Assembly (NCBI RefSeq): GCF_004343035.1
Contig: NZ_SMCQ01000029.1
Location: 1-38,452 of the forward strand
DNA: 38,452 nucleotides
DNA from: Longibaculum muris
GTDB lineage: Bacteria > Bacillota_I > Bacilli_A > Erysipelotrichales > Coprobacillaceae
Direction: 5' to 3'
Positions within the stretch are counted from its first letter, which is position 1; every line of letters starts with the position of its first letter. The notes below the pieces were generated by a model. That model was not told the DNA's origin. It did not search any database and worked only from the letters and a program-made list of their open reading frames with translations. Positions 1 to 9,601 of this stretch are shown here, in pieces. The position numbers and the translations under genes were made by a program.

Positions 1-26
1 ATGAGGTTATATCATAACATGAAGTT

Positions 27-58
27 TTGAATATGTCCTGCATGCAGGACATATTCAA
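27..58. repeat. 32-bp perfect palindrome
   Basis: The two 16-base arms are exact reverse complements around the centre CATG. The inner arm reads GAATATGTCCTG. With a two-base bulge the pairing runs a few bases further on both sides. No T-run follows, so it is not a classic intrinsic terminator. It could be an operator or an RNA hairpin at the end of a gene lying left of the window. Confidence 0.6.
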
Positions 59-106
59 CTTTGATACATTGAGACAATATCATATTTGAATCAGAGAATA
101 AAAGAA

Positions 107-147
107 AAACCAAGTTCTTAACTTGACAAGAACTTGGTTTATTTATA
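107..147 (+). terminator. Intrinsic terminator of an upstream gene
   Basis: A 13-bp perfect stem (107-119 with 128-140) closes an 8-base loop and is followed by a T-rich tail. The gene it ends lies outside the window. The loop also contains the -35 box of the lysS promoter. Confidence 0.75.
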
Positions 148-151
148 TAAT
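123..151 (+). promoter_or_regulatory. Sigma-A promoter of the lysS T-box transcript
   Basis: Consensus TTGACA (123-128) and TATAAT (146-151) are 17 bases apart. Transcription would begin near 158, just before the T-box leader. The -35 box lies in the loop of the preceding terminator hairpin, so the two signals overlap. Confidence 0.8.
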
Positions 152-179
152 ACATGCGTATAGAAAAAAGGCTGTGAAT

Positions 180-1921
<1,742 letters not shown>

Positions 1922-2350
1922 TTAAACATAGTAAAAGAGCTCTTTCTCATTTTAAATTATGAGCGTAAAAAGAAAAGAGGAAATGATTTTATTGATAAAT
2001 AGTCAATATTTTCAACTCCTCTTTTTAGTTTAACTATTTTTTGCTCTAAATAGAGTAAAAAACAAAAAAGTATATATAGGTTTTAAAAATATGAATATGT
2101 GTTTCTTTAATATTGTTTCATGAATTTTATTATTTTTGTTCATATAAATTTGAAGAGGACCTTTACTAATGAAAAAGTAAAGTAACAAATAATTAGTGAA
2201 TCAGTTAGCAAAGGTAAGCATGCTTTGTCTAATCACTGTAAATGATATGGCGATTACTAACGACTGTGAGTAAACTTAAAATAATGTTAAAAGATTAATA
2301 TCCAATAAAAGACATTCTAAAAGAAAGTATCAGAAAGGTAGGTATTAAAG
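1922..2350 (+). other. Gene-free start of the island
   Basis: I see no credible gene here. Complementary GAGGA and TCCTC segments (about 1977 and 2019), followed by TTTTT, could act as a long-loop terminator for lysS. The rest is AT-rich sequence with only very short frames. Confidence 0.4.
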
Positions 2351-2622
2351 TTGAATAAAGATTATATGTATTTTTATAATAAAGTATCAAGCGCTGATAT
2401 ATCTCCAACAGCAAGAACGGTCTACAGAGCATTGCTAAGATATGCTAATAGAAAAACTAGTCATGTTTTCTCTCTATTAACACCATAGCAAAAGATACAG
2501 GCTTAAGTAAACGTACTATTATTAGACAACTGGCAGTTTTTGAAAAAGAAGATTTAATACTAAAAATACATAGAACTCGAGAAAACAATGGAAGTACAAG
2601 TAATATGTATTTTTTTAATTAG
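2351..2622 (+). pseudogene. Broken HTH (replication-initiator-type) protein
   Basis: From a TTG at 2351, with AAAGG upstream, the frame reads a winged-helix-like protein with SPTARTVYRALLRYA and then stops at 2486-2488. Moving to the next frame around 2470 restores the expected continuation: INTIAKDTGLSKRTIIRQL, a clear helix-turn-helix, ending at 2622. One base has been lost near the TTTTCTCTC stretch. Such short HTH proteins are typical of plasmid and conjugative-element replication or regulation modules, so this looks like a mobile-element relic. The family assignment is by eye. Confidence 0.6.
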
Positions 2623-2945
2623 ATTTTTTGTTGGGATAATTGTAAATATATCATGACACTACCTTAATGTCATATTGTCACCTCTGTAACTATTTTTATA
2701 ACTAGGACATATTACAGAAGGAGAAACATTATATAAGATAAAAATATATGTATGTTGATTTACTGGGTTTAAAAAATATGTTAGTTGTGACAAATAGATG
2801 TTAGTTATGACAAAATTATAAACATATTATAAAAAAAATATAAAATGTAGAATATAAAGGAGATAACAAATATAAAATATAGAATGAACATTAATTAAAA
2901 CAAATATTTGCAGTTTTTATTAAAAAATGAGGAAGGTGAAATATT
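2623..2945 (+). other. Regulatory region before agrD
   Basis: No gene is visible. The region holds the tandem repeats described at 2778-2814 and a possible -10 box (TATAAA at 2839). The sequence is very AT-rich. Confidence 0.4.
2778..2814 (+). promoter_or_regulatory. Tandem repeat, probable LytTR operator (site A)
   Basis: ATGTTAGTTGTGACAAA (2778-2794) and ATGTTAGTTATGACAAA (2798-2814) differ at one base and are 20 bp apart start to start, two helical turns. LytTR regulators are known to bind pairs of short direct repeats with about this spacing. A TATAAA at 2839 could be the -10 box of the agrD-agrB-RR operon downstream. Assignment to LytTR is inference from spacing and gene context. Confidence 0.55.
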
Positions 2946-3071
2946 ATGAAAAAATTATTAATAACTTTTTTTCTAAAGGTTGTTTCTTTTATGGCAATAT
3001 CAGGAGCACATTCAATTTCTGTTTTAGGAATGTATCAACCAAAAATACCTGATAATTTTAATGAAAATTAA
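2946..3071 (+). CDS. agrD: AgrD-like cyclic peptide precursor with Ser at ring position
   Basis: A 41-residue peptide gene with a good ribosome site (GAGGAAGG) lies directly before agrB. The N-terminus is basic and hydrophobic (MKKLLITFFLKVV), like the amphipathic leader of AgrD. The C-terminal part, YQPKIPDN, matches the conserved Q-P-K/E-x-P tail on which AgrB acts. By comparison with clostridial AgrD, the mature ring would be S25-V-L-G-M29, cut after M29. The usual Cys is absent from the whole peptide, so a lactone through Ser25 rather than a thiolactone is predicted. Ser-based AIPs are known in a few staphylococci. The exact N-terminal cut cannot be read from sequence. Confidence 0.8.
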   Translation: MKKLLITFFLKVVSFMAISGAHSISVLGMYQPKIPDNFNEN

Positions 3072-3145
3072 TGAAGTCAGTTTAATATATGGTGTGTTAA
3101 CAATGTATTATTAAATAAGATAAGTAATTTTAAAGAGGGGAAGAC

Positions 3146-3700
3146 ATGAATTTGAGCAAAAAAATATTAACAGAATTAATAAATAAAAAGTATATTGAAG
3201 AAGATAAATATAATTTTTATGATTATGGAATGAAAGTGTTAATAATGAATTTATTACCAATACTGTTAGTTTTAACTATATCTATTATAGTTGACGATAT
3301 TACATATGGAATATTTTTTTTACTATCATTTACGCCTATAAGAATTAATTTAGGTGGTTATCATTGTTCATGTGTAAAAAAATGTTTAATTTCATTTGTT
3401 ATGCTCTTTATAATTACTCTTTTTATGAGAAAATTGGATATACATATACTGATAAAAATAGTAGGATTTATTGCTATTGTCATATTTTGGTTTGTTACTC
3501 CTTTAACTAATGATTTCTTAGGAAATTATAAAGAAATATATACAAAATCTAAACAACACATAAAAACAGTATGTGTAATATTATTTTTTATTTTACATTT
3601 CATAAATAATCATAGTGTTATTGAAGGTATTTCAATGGCATGTATCTTAAATGTTTTTCTCTATTTTCTAGGAAGCTTAAAAAAGAAGAAATTAATATAA
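3146..3700 (+). CDS. agrB: AgrB-like peptide-processing membrane endopeptidase
   Basis: Integral membrane cysteine protease that removes the C-terminal tail of AgrD and helps form the ring. The 184-residue product has several hydrophobic segments. The catalytic signature GGYHCSCVKKC is present, giving His73 and Cys80 with the same six-residue gap as His77/Cys84 of Staphylococcus aureus AgrB. A GAGGGG ribosome site precedes the ATG. It lies 74 bases after agrD and 90 bases before a LytTR regulator gene, so these three probably form one operon. No AgrC-type sensor follows on this strand. Confidence 0.92.
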   Translation: MNLSKKILTELINKKYIEEDKYNFYDYGMKVLIMNLLPILLVLTISIIVDDITYGIFFLLSFTPIRINLGGYHCSCVKKCLISFVMLFIITLFMRKLDIHILIKIVGFIAIVIFWFVTPLTNDFLGNYKEIYTKSKQHIKTVCVILFFILHFINNHSVIEGISMACILNVFLYFLGSLKKKKLI

Positions 3701-3790
3701 AGGATCATAATCAATCACAATAGACCATTGAAGATATGGATAATTAAACTTAAATACAATAACTTTTAAAAATAGGAGGATATAAGAAAA

Positions 3791-4486
3791 TTGAAATTTA
3801 AAATTATTGATGATGATTCGAATTTTTCTGTACAATTAAAATATGATTTATATGTTCACTTTAAAGATTATGTTAATATTGAAGATATAGAAATTTTAAC
3901 AAATGATTTTTATAAAATTAATTTAATAGATACAGATGTTATTTTTATAGATATTGACCTAGAAAAGTTTGATGGAATAGAATTATCTACACAAATTAGA
4001 AACATATACCCAGCAATCATTATTATATTTATTTCTTCACATGAAAATTTAGTTTTTAACACTCTTGTTGTAAGACCATTTCAATTTATTAGAAAATCAA
4101 AATACAACGAAGATAAATATATAGTATTTAGATTATTAAAAAAACATTTAGATATGTACTATAGAAATATTATTTTAACAATAAAAGGGAGAATGGTAAA
4201 AATTAATATAACAAAAATAATATACTGTATTTCACTGGGACATGAACTTACAATACATACAGAAAGCAGAGATTATGTTATTGCTAAATCAATATTACAA
4301 TTTCTAAACTTATTAGATTCAACAAATTTTGTACAAATTCAAAGAAATGTAATTATTAATTTAAGTTATTCAAAAGAAGTCACCAAAAAATTTGTACTGC
4401 TTTCACCAAATTATAAGTTCAATATTGGCAGAAAATATCAAAAAAATTTATTAGAATATTATAAAAAATATTTATTAACAAAATAA
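3791..4486 (+). CDS. LytTR-family response regulator (RR1)
   Basis: AgrA-like DNA-binding response regulator of 231 residues. The receiver has the acidic cluster IIDDD (residues 5-9), phospho-acceptor Asp54 in FIDIDL and a Ser switch region (FISSHE). The C-terminal half is a LytTR domain, with GHELTIHT, FVQIQRNVIIN and the final NIGRKY. The start is a TTG with AGGAGG 11 bases upstream; no ATG fits the receiver start. It is clearly paralogous to the regulators at 6616 and 20232. It follows agrB but has no sensor of its own next to it, so the sensor encoded at 5405 in the same island is the likeliest partner (inference). Confidence 0.88.
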   Translation: MKFKIIDDDSNFSVQLKYDLYVHFKDYVNIEDIEILTNDFYKINLIDTDVIFIDIDLEKFDGIELSTQIRNIYPAIIIIFISSHENLVFNTLVVRPFQFIRKSKYNEDKYIVFRLLKKHLDMYYRNIILTIKGRMVKINITKIIYCISLGHELTIHTESRDYVIAKSILQFLNLLDSTNFVQIQRNVIINLSYSKEVTKKFVLLSPNYKFNIGRKYQKNLLEYYKKYLLTK

Positions 4487-4582
4487 TAATAATCATGAAT
4501 ATCATAGAATAATAAAAAATAAATATAATTAAGATATATTTAAAAAGTCTTATTTGATATATCAGTAATGGAGAGTAATATT

Positions 4583-4991
4583 ATGAAAATTTATGTAGGA
4601 AAAAAAATCTAATCATTGGGACATTGAATCAAATAAAATTAGTGTCTATGACACGAAAGAAGTAATCTTTACAAGACCAGAGTTAGTTAATTCAGTTTAT
4701 ATAGATGATATTGACTATATTCATGTCTATTGGAAAAATATATTAATGGGGCGTTTGTTGAAATATGCTTATCCAATCTTCTTTTCAGTACATTTAAAAG
4801 ATAAAAGTAAGGTGACATTTGAGGCAATGCTAGGTACAAATAGAAAAAGTTTTATTGAAGCAATACAATTCTTAGAATCAAAAAATGTTGTTTTTAAATA
4901 TGAATATGAATTGCTTGATAAAATTAAAGATATGAATACAAATATATGGGAAAGTATTGAAGAAATTATTGCTTTTAAATTAAAAAAATAG
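4583..4991 (+). pseudogene. Frameshifted hypothetical protein
   Basis: The frame starts at ATG 4583 (MKIYVGKK) and stops after nine codons at a run of eight A. One base fewer in that run joins it to a long open frame (SNHWDIESNKISVYDTKEV onwards) ending at 4991, for about 135 residues. No transmembrane segment or known motif is visible; it looks like a small soluble mixed alpha/beta protein. The downstream part from 4746 is open but has no ribosome site. I do not recognise the family. Confidence 0.5.
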
Positions 4992-5279
4992 ATGTTTTTG
5001 AAGACAATGCAATTTTTAGAAATGATATAAGTAGTTTTAGATGGAGCTATAGAACTTATGATATTATCGTTAAATGAGACAAAGGAAAAGCAATAATTTT
5101 CATTAATGTCTGGGAAATTATCTTCAATGTTTATAAACCTAATTATAGAAAACGAAACATATTTTTTAAATATCTTAGGGATAATGATAAATGTGCAAAT
5201 ATCTATACAATACTAGATAATTATTTATTAGAAAGCATAATCTATATCTCAGTATTAAAGTGCATCGTAAAAAGATAAA
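4992..5279 (+). pseudogene. Decayed coding remnant
   Basis: One frame reads as protein-like sequence on both sides of an in-frame TGA (near 5075): FRNDISSFRWSYRTYDIIVK before it and KGKAIIFINVWEIIFNVYKP after it. A single TGG to TGA change would explain the stop. No start codon with a ribosome site is visible. The family is not recognised. From 5280 to the sensor gene end at 5405 I see nothing. Confidence 0.35.
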
Positions 5280-5404
5280 TAAAATTCATATATTTTTATG
5301 TGATAATCACATGGTTACTGTTTACTAAGCATACAAAGTGTTATCAGCACAACAGAGTAATATTATTAATAATAATTTCAATTACTAGGATATTTTATTT
5401 TGAT

Positions 5405-6622
5405 TTATATTTCAATAATCAATTTTAGAGTAACAATTTCTTTTGTATTGTTTAAAGTAAAGTCAGCATTGAATAACTTAATTAAATTATTTATTTCATC
5501 AGAAATTTTAAAATTATTAGTTGTTAATCTTCCTATAACCTCTATTAGAACAAAATTACTTTCTTGACTTATACCAAGGTTTAGTTCTTTGCTATTATCT
5601 AGATTGATTTCGAATATATATATAATTTTAAGTATTAGATCACAAAAATTTTTATTATTATATATATCATTTTGAGATATAAATATTGTTTTTTTGACAT
5701 ATATATCTTGAAAAATAAGTTCATTAATTTTTCTGCTAATTATAAAATCAAAGTATGGATTATTTGTTGTAATCATAGAATTAAACGATTTTACTTTTTT
5801 TATATATTGATCAGTTATAATTGATGCATTTTCATAGTCCATGTTATCGATGCAAGTTCTTAGCTGCATTAAAACATACATCATTCTATGTTCAGCTTCA
5901 GTAATTTGATTAGATATTGCAACTATTTTATTATAGTTCTCTGTATTATATTTATTCTTTTGAATTTCTAATGCTAACTTTATTTTTTCGGCATTTTCTA
6001 TTTGTATTTTTCTAAAAATTACTAAGAATAAAAATGATATTACTATAATAGCAATCATTAATATAAGAATCATATTTGAAGACATAAAATTGCTTAACAG
6101 ACTTTCTATGAGAATTGCTAAAACAAAAATAATAGATAATCCTAAGATCAAAATTATCCACCAATATTTCATAGGTAATTTAGTATTTGTTTTTAATTTA
6201 AATGCACAAGTTATAATTGCAATAAATGTAAAAATGAGTTTGGATAAAATTATAGCAAATACAAATAACTGTTGGTTGTCATAAATGTCTGTTGTACTAA
6301 TATTAAAGATTAAAGATGTACATGATAATGAAATCAAATTTGCAATTAGAAGCATCATTCCTGCGATGAAACAAATAATTATATCTTCAAAATTTTTATC
6401 TTTTTTTGTAATCCATAAAGATATTAATAGTGCAATTATAAGTATGTATAGTAAAAAATGATCAAATTCATTAATAAAATTTGATATACTAATGAGTGAA
6501 AAACAAATTAAAGAAACAATAGAGATATATTTTATTTTATCTTTTAAGTCAAAATAAAACGCAATAAAAGAACTTAATATGAAACCTTCTATAAAATTAA
6601 TCAAATAATTAAATACTACCAT
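5405..6622 (-). CDS. AgrC-like membrane sensor without visible ATPase motifs
   Basis: Probable sensor partner of the LytTR regulator just upstream; the reading frames overlap by 7 bases. The 405-residue protein has about seven hydrophobic segments in residues 3-204, then a helical linker and a dimerisation-type segment, EAEHRMMYVLMQLR, with His245 where HPK10 kinases carry the phosphorylated His. The C-terminal region aligns loosely with a GHKL domain, and NPYFDFIISRKIN resembles the conserved helix before the N box. However, the N-box position reads IIYIFEINLD with no usable Asn, and no glycine-rich G box is present. The sensor at 20927 has the same organisation and the same losses. It may be a non-canonical kinase or a pseudokinase receptor. 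Confidence 0.8.
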   Translation of the reverse strand: MVVFNYLINFIEGFILSSFIAFYFDLKDKIKYISIVSLICFSLISISNFINEFDHFLLYILIIALLISLWITKKDKNFEDIIICFIAGMMLLIANLISLSCTSLIFNISTTDIYDNQQLFVFAIILSKLIFTFIAIITCAFKLKTNTKLPMKYWWIILILGLSIIFVLAILIESLLSNFMSSNMILILMIAIIVISFLFLVIFRKIQIENAEKIKLALEIQKNKYNTENYNKIVAISNQITEAEHRMMYVLMQLRTCIDNMDYENASIITDQYIKKVKSFNSMITTNNPYFDFIISRKINELIFQDIYVKKTIFISQNDIYNNKNFCDLILKIIYIFEINLDNSKELNLGISQESNFVLIEVIGRLTTNNFKISDEINNLIKLFNADFTLNNTKEIVTLKLIIEI

Positions 6623-7314
6623 TTTAAAAATCTTTCCTTATATTTTTGAACAACAGTTTTTTTAAATTTTCTTCCAATGTTATATTGTTCATTATTTTTT
6701 AGATATACTATGCCTTTATTAATTTCTTTAATATAGTCAATATTAACAGCATATGCTTTTTGGATTTGAACAATATTTTTTTCCCCTAAAGTTTCTAAAA
6801 TATTTTTCATTGATGCTCTGCAAATATATTCGCCCTTTTTAGTTTTTATAATAATGTTATGACCTTTAGATTCTATAATGCATATATCTTTAAAATAAAT
6901 ATTAGTTATTCTACCATGAAATTCAAATGTAAAAAAAGACATTTGCTCATTAAAATATTTTTTTAACAACACAAACATTGTAGTTAAGTCATTTTTTAAA
7001 TTTGATTTTCTGACGAAATAGAATGGTCTGACAGATAGAGAGGAGAATACAAGTTCGTTTCTAGCAGAAACAAAAATTATAATAGGCTGATTTTCCCATA
7101 ACAGTGTGTTTTTTCCAATATTAATGCCATTTGATTTTTTTAAATCAATATCTAAAAAAATCAAATCATAAGGTTTATCTTTAATGCGATTATAGAAATT
7201 ATCATTTATAAGTTCAATTTTTAAATCATTGAATATTTTATTTAGGAATGATTCAATTAATTTTTTCAGAGTTCTAGAAAATATAATATCATCGTCTACA
7301 ATAGCAACATTCAT
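6616..7314 (-). CDS. LytTR-family response regulator (RR2)
   Basis: AgrA-like regulator of 232 residues. The receiver begins MNVAIVDDD, with phospho-acceptor Asp55 in FLDIDL and a Ser at FVSARNE. A LytTR domain follows, ending NIGRKF. The ATG at 7314 is chosen because AAGGTG lies at the right distance; the longer frame from 7326 would start at the GTG inside that ribosome site. The stop overlaps the start of the sensor gene, so the two should be co-translated. It is divergent from the 7598-8874 genes, and the tandem repeats at 7471-7504 lie between. Confidence 0.88.
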   Translation of the reverse strand: MNVAIVDDDIIFSRTLKKLIESFLNKIFNDLKIELINDNFYNRIKDKPYDLIFLDIDLKKSNGINIGKNTLLWENQPIIIFVSARNELVFSSLSVRPFYFVRKSNLKNDLTTMFVLLKKYFNEQMSFFTFEFHGRITNIYFKDICIIESKGHNIIIKTKKGEYICRASMKNILETLGEKNIVQIQKAYAVNIDYIKEINKGIVYLKNNEQYNIGRKFKKTVVQKYKERFLKW

Positions 7315-7470
7315 TGTAAAAATCACCTTCTTTTTTTTAATTATAGCATATTTAGATTATAAAAAAAATTGTTAAAGAAACCAAAGATTTACATTGATAT
7401 ATTTAAATATAATTATATTTTCATTAATGATTATAATATTGTTTCATTTTATAAACGAATTAAAATTATA

Positions 7471-7504
7471 ATGTTTTCTACGCAAAAAACAGGTGTTCTA
7501 CGCA
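7471..7504 (+). promoter_or_regulatory. Tandem repeat, probable LytTR operator (site B)
   Basis: TTCTACGCA occurs at 7476-7484 and again at 7496-7504, exactly 20 bp apart. The first copy is preceded by ATGTT, as in site A. A TATACT box at 7535 suits a rightward promoter. The site lies between RR2 (minus strand) and the small ORF at 7598 (plus strand) and may serve both directions. Confidence 0.55.
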
Positions 7505-7530
7505 TTAATTATATATATTTTTTTTCAAAG

Positions 7531-7566
7531 GAATTATACTTATTATAGATATAAGAAGTATAATTC
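7531..7566. repeat. Inverted repeat over the -10/start region
   Basis: GAATTATACTT (7531-7541) and AAGTATAATTC (7556-7566) are perfect 11-base reverse complements. The left arm contains the candidate -10 box TATACT. The repeat could be a dyad operator or, depending on the transcription start, a 5' leader hairpin. Confidence 0.5.
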
Positions 7567-7597
7567 TATTTTAAATAATTTTGAGGAGGAGATAAAA

Positions 7598-7627
7598 ATG
7601 GTTATTATATTAATAATAAAAAATTGA
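7598..7627 (+). CDS. Tiny ORF with strong ribosome site
   Basis: The sequence GAGGAGGAGATAAAA precedes an ATG that opens a nine-codon hydrophobic peptide, MVIILIIKN. One more A in the following run of six would extend it to 17 residues, ending KKLNQTILII. It is the first frame after site B. A short hairpin (7627-7633 with 7638-7644) overlaps its stop. It may be a leader peptide, a decayed bacteriocin or pheromone gene, or chance; the ribosome site is what makes it notable. Confidence 0.3.
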   Translation: MVIILIIKN

Positions 7628-7923
7628 ATCAAACCATTTTGATTATCTAAATTTAACTTAGAATTTATAAATGAAAATTATGTATAAACATTCTATTAAT
7701 TTTTTGATTAAATAATGTAGATTAGTATAATATTATAAAGAAGAACATAGATATTAATTTAAATATTATTGATTATGTTAGATATCTCAAAAGTGTTTCT
7801 CTTTCTCATTTAAATATATAAGTTATGTTATATATTTTATAAATAACTATATTTATTTATAATAATCTAAGTTAAGATTCTAAATTTTAATACAGATTAA
7901 AAAAAGAATAATTAGGTGATTTT
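7628..7923 (+). other. AT-rich spacer
   Basis: No gene, RNA or clear terminator is visible apart from the short hairpin at its left end. Only scattered very short frames occur. Confidence 0.4.
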
Positions 7924-8315
7924 ATGATTAACAGAAAAAAGTAATCTGTATCAGCATTGTTTTTTTAATAATACTAATGATTGGACTAAAAAATATGGAT
8001 AAAGAATATTTTAATATAGTCAAATATGATCAAATTCATGAAAGAATAAATTCAGGGAAAAAATTTATATTAGTTATAGGAAGGAAAGAGTGCCCATATT
8101 GCAAAGATTTGATACAAAAAATAAAAAAGGATATTAATACTACTAAAAAATACATATATTATTTTGAAATGGGAAAAGGGGATATGAAATTAAAAGATAA
8201 GTTAATTGATGAACTTGGTGAATTTAATTATGCACCGCATGTAATATTGATTTCAAGAAAAAATGTACTGCTTGGGAAACACACGAATATAAACGTAGTG
8301 TCCCATAACGGCTAA
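7924..8315 (+). pseudogene. Bacteriocin-accessory thioredoxin-like protein, frameshifted
   Basis: The ATG at 7924 opens MINRKK and then stops. One extra A in the following run of six would join it to VICISIVFLIILMIGLKN, a membrane anchor, and the frame that runs to 8315. The restored protein of about 130 residues is a membrane-anchored thioredoxin fold with the active-site motif GRKECPYCKD (CPYC at residues 57-60). This matches the putative bacteriocin transport accessory family (PedC/BrcD type), which assists disulfide formation or transport of bacteriocins. As it stands, only the soluble part from about 7977 is open. Its place behind site B suggests a peptide-induced bacteriocin unit. Confidence 0.6.
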
Positions 8316-8323
8316 GTTTAATA

Positions 8324-8351
8324 CACTTAATAACACTAAAAATATTAAGTG
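8324..8351 (+). repeat. Hairpin between broken genes
   Basis: CACTTAATA (8324-8332) and TATTAAGTG (8343-8351) are perfect reverse complements. No T-run follows, so it may be an RNA-processing or weak attenuation hairpin. Confidence 0.35.
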
Positions 8352-8404
8352 ATCTACACCAAATATAATACAAAATTCATATTATATAAAAAGGAGAGAT
8401 TTTT

Positions 8405-8874
8405 ATGAAGAAAAAATATAATGTTATGAATAGGTACAATTATTATGGTTATAATCTATTATTTATGATTGTAAATACGATTATGATTATAATTTTGTAT
8501 AATCAGGGGTATTTGGGGATGGTCACAGAAGATTTTTCTGAAATATTAAAATCTTTTTAGGGTTCTATTTTGATCCTATGCATATTATTATTATTCTTTT
8601 AACAATTATTCCATTCACTTTGTATTATTTAAAAAAGAAAAACAGAGATGAATTGCCATCAACAATCTCAATTGAAATAATAACATATAGTTGCATATTT
8701 ATACCTATTATCATTATTTTAACTGTAATTGAATTATATTTAACTTTGAATATTCCAGGAAGTGCCTGGTTAGTTGCATTTGTAATGTTATTTAGTCATC
8801 TATTTATTTTTCATTATATATATGTGATACAACTTTATAAATATGTAGATGGTGTGTTTAGTTTAGGTAAATAA
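8405..8874 (+). pseudogene. Multi-pass membrane protein, frameshifted
   Basis: A GGAGAG ribosome site precedes the ATG at 8405. The frame runs through one membrane segment (LLFMIVNTIMIIILY) and stops after SEILKSF in a run of five T. One extra T restores LGFYFDP and joins it to the open frame from 8578, giving about 156 residues and four hydrophobic helices. No family is recognised. Its place after a bacteriocin-accessory gene would suit an immunity or transport-helper role, but that is only inferred from context. Confidence 0.5.
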
Positions 8875-9228
8875 AAAACTTATATTATTAGATTATTATA
8901 ATTTCAATGAAATAAATGCTTAATTCATGTGTAAGTAGTAATTATCAAAAAATATATACTAATGTGATATATTAATTAATTACGAGGTTTGTTTATGGTG
9001 AGTATTCTGAACTTATCAGTTATGCTTTTTTATTAGTAATGAAAGTTGTTTATAAGTATAGGTGGCATACATTTTATAAATTATCAATATATTCAACAAT
9101 ATTTTTCTACTTTTCTCATATATATATGGGTATATAAAAACTCCTTTCTTAAAAATTGGTTTGAAGACTGATTGTTTCTTATTATTCTCTTGAAAGAGCA
9201 TTATAAAAACATGTCTCTTTTCGTGGTT

Positions 9229-9268
9229 GACTATTTAGAAAGTTTGGCGATGGACTAGATAGTCTTTT
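9229..9268 (+). terminator. Terminator-like hairpin
   Basis: GACTATTTAG (9229-9238) pairs with CTAGATAGTC (9255-9264), ten pairs including one G-U, followed by TTTT. The loop is 16 bases, so strength is uncertain. Confidence 0.4.
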
Positions 9269-9437
9269 CGTTTGAATATAATTGTAAAACGTGCTAATAC
9301 AAATAGCAACTTCATCATCAATAAGATCACTGCAGTGCAACTTTTGGTAGTTAATAGTTACCTTATTTTTTGTTGATTAAAATAATACGATATCTTTGAA
9401 GATTTTTTAATATCTAGATGACAGAAATCAATATGCT

Positions 9438-9471
9438 ATTATTAGGATAAGGCATACCTTGTCCTAATAAT
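9438..9471 (+). terminator. Strong 15-bp hairpin
   Basis: Arms 9438-9452 and 9457-9471 pair along 15 bases with one G-U pair around a CATA loop. The tail is CTTTAATTCC, with a T-run only further on. A terminator, possibly bidirectional, is the simplest reading. Confidence 0.5.
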
Positions 9472-9601
9472 CTTTAATTCCATTTTTTTATAATACACGG
9501 ATTAGAATAATATTTAATTGTTTTTCATTTTTTCTTTTATTGAGTGTATAGCCTATGGTAAAATTATATTAGAAAAACAGTTGAGAGGATGTGTCGCTTG
9601 T

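Larger units (their letters stand above)
8875..9601. other. Non-coding stretch with two hairpins
   Basis: I accept no gene here. A minus-strand frame at 9016-9201 has no ribosome site and unremarkable composition. Two terminator-like hairpins, at 9229-9268 and 9438-9471, are listed separately. Confidence 0.4.

Noticed and set aside
6090-6284. Plus-strand frame opposite the sensor gene
   Set aside because: Shadow of the real minus-strand gene without a ribosome site.
9016-9201. Minus-strand frame of 61 codons
   Set aside because: No ribosome site, no recognisable motif and AT-rich composition in which such frames arise by chance.
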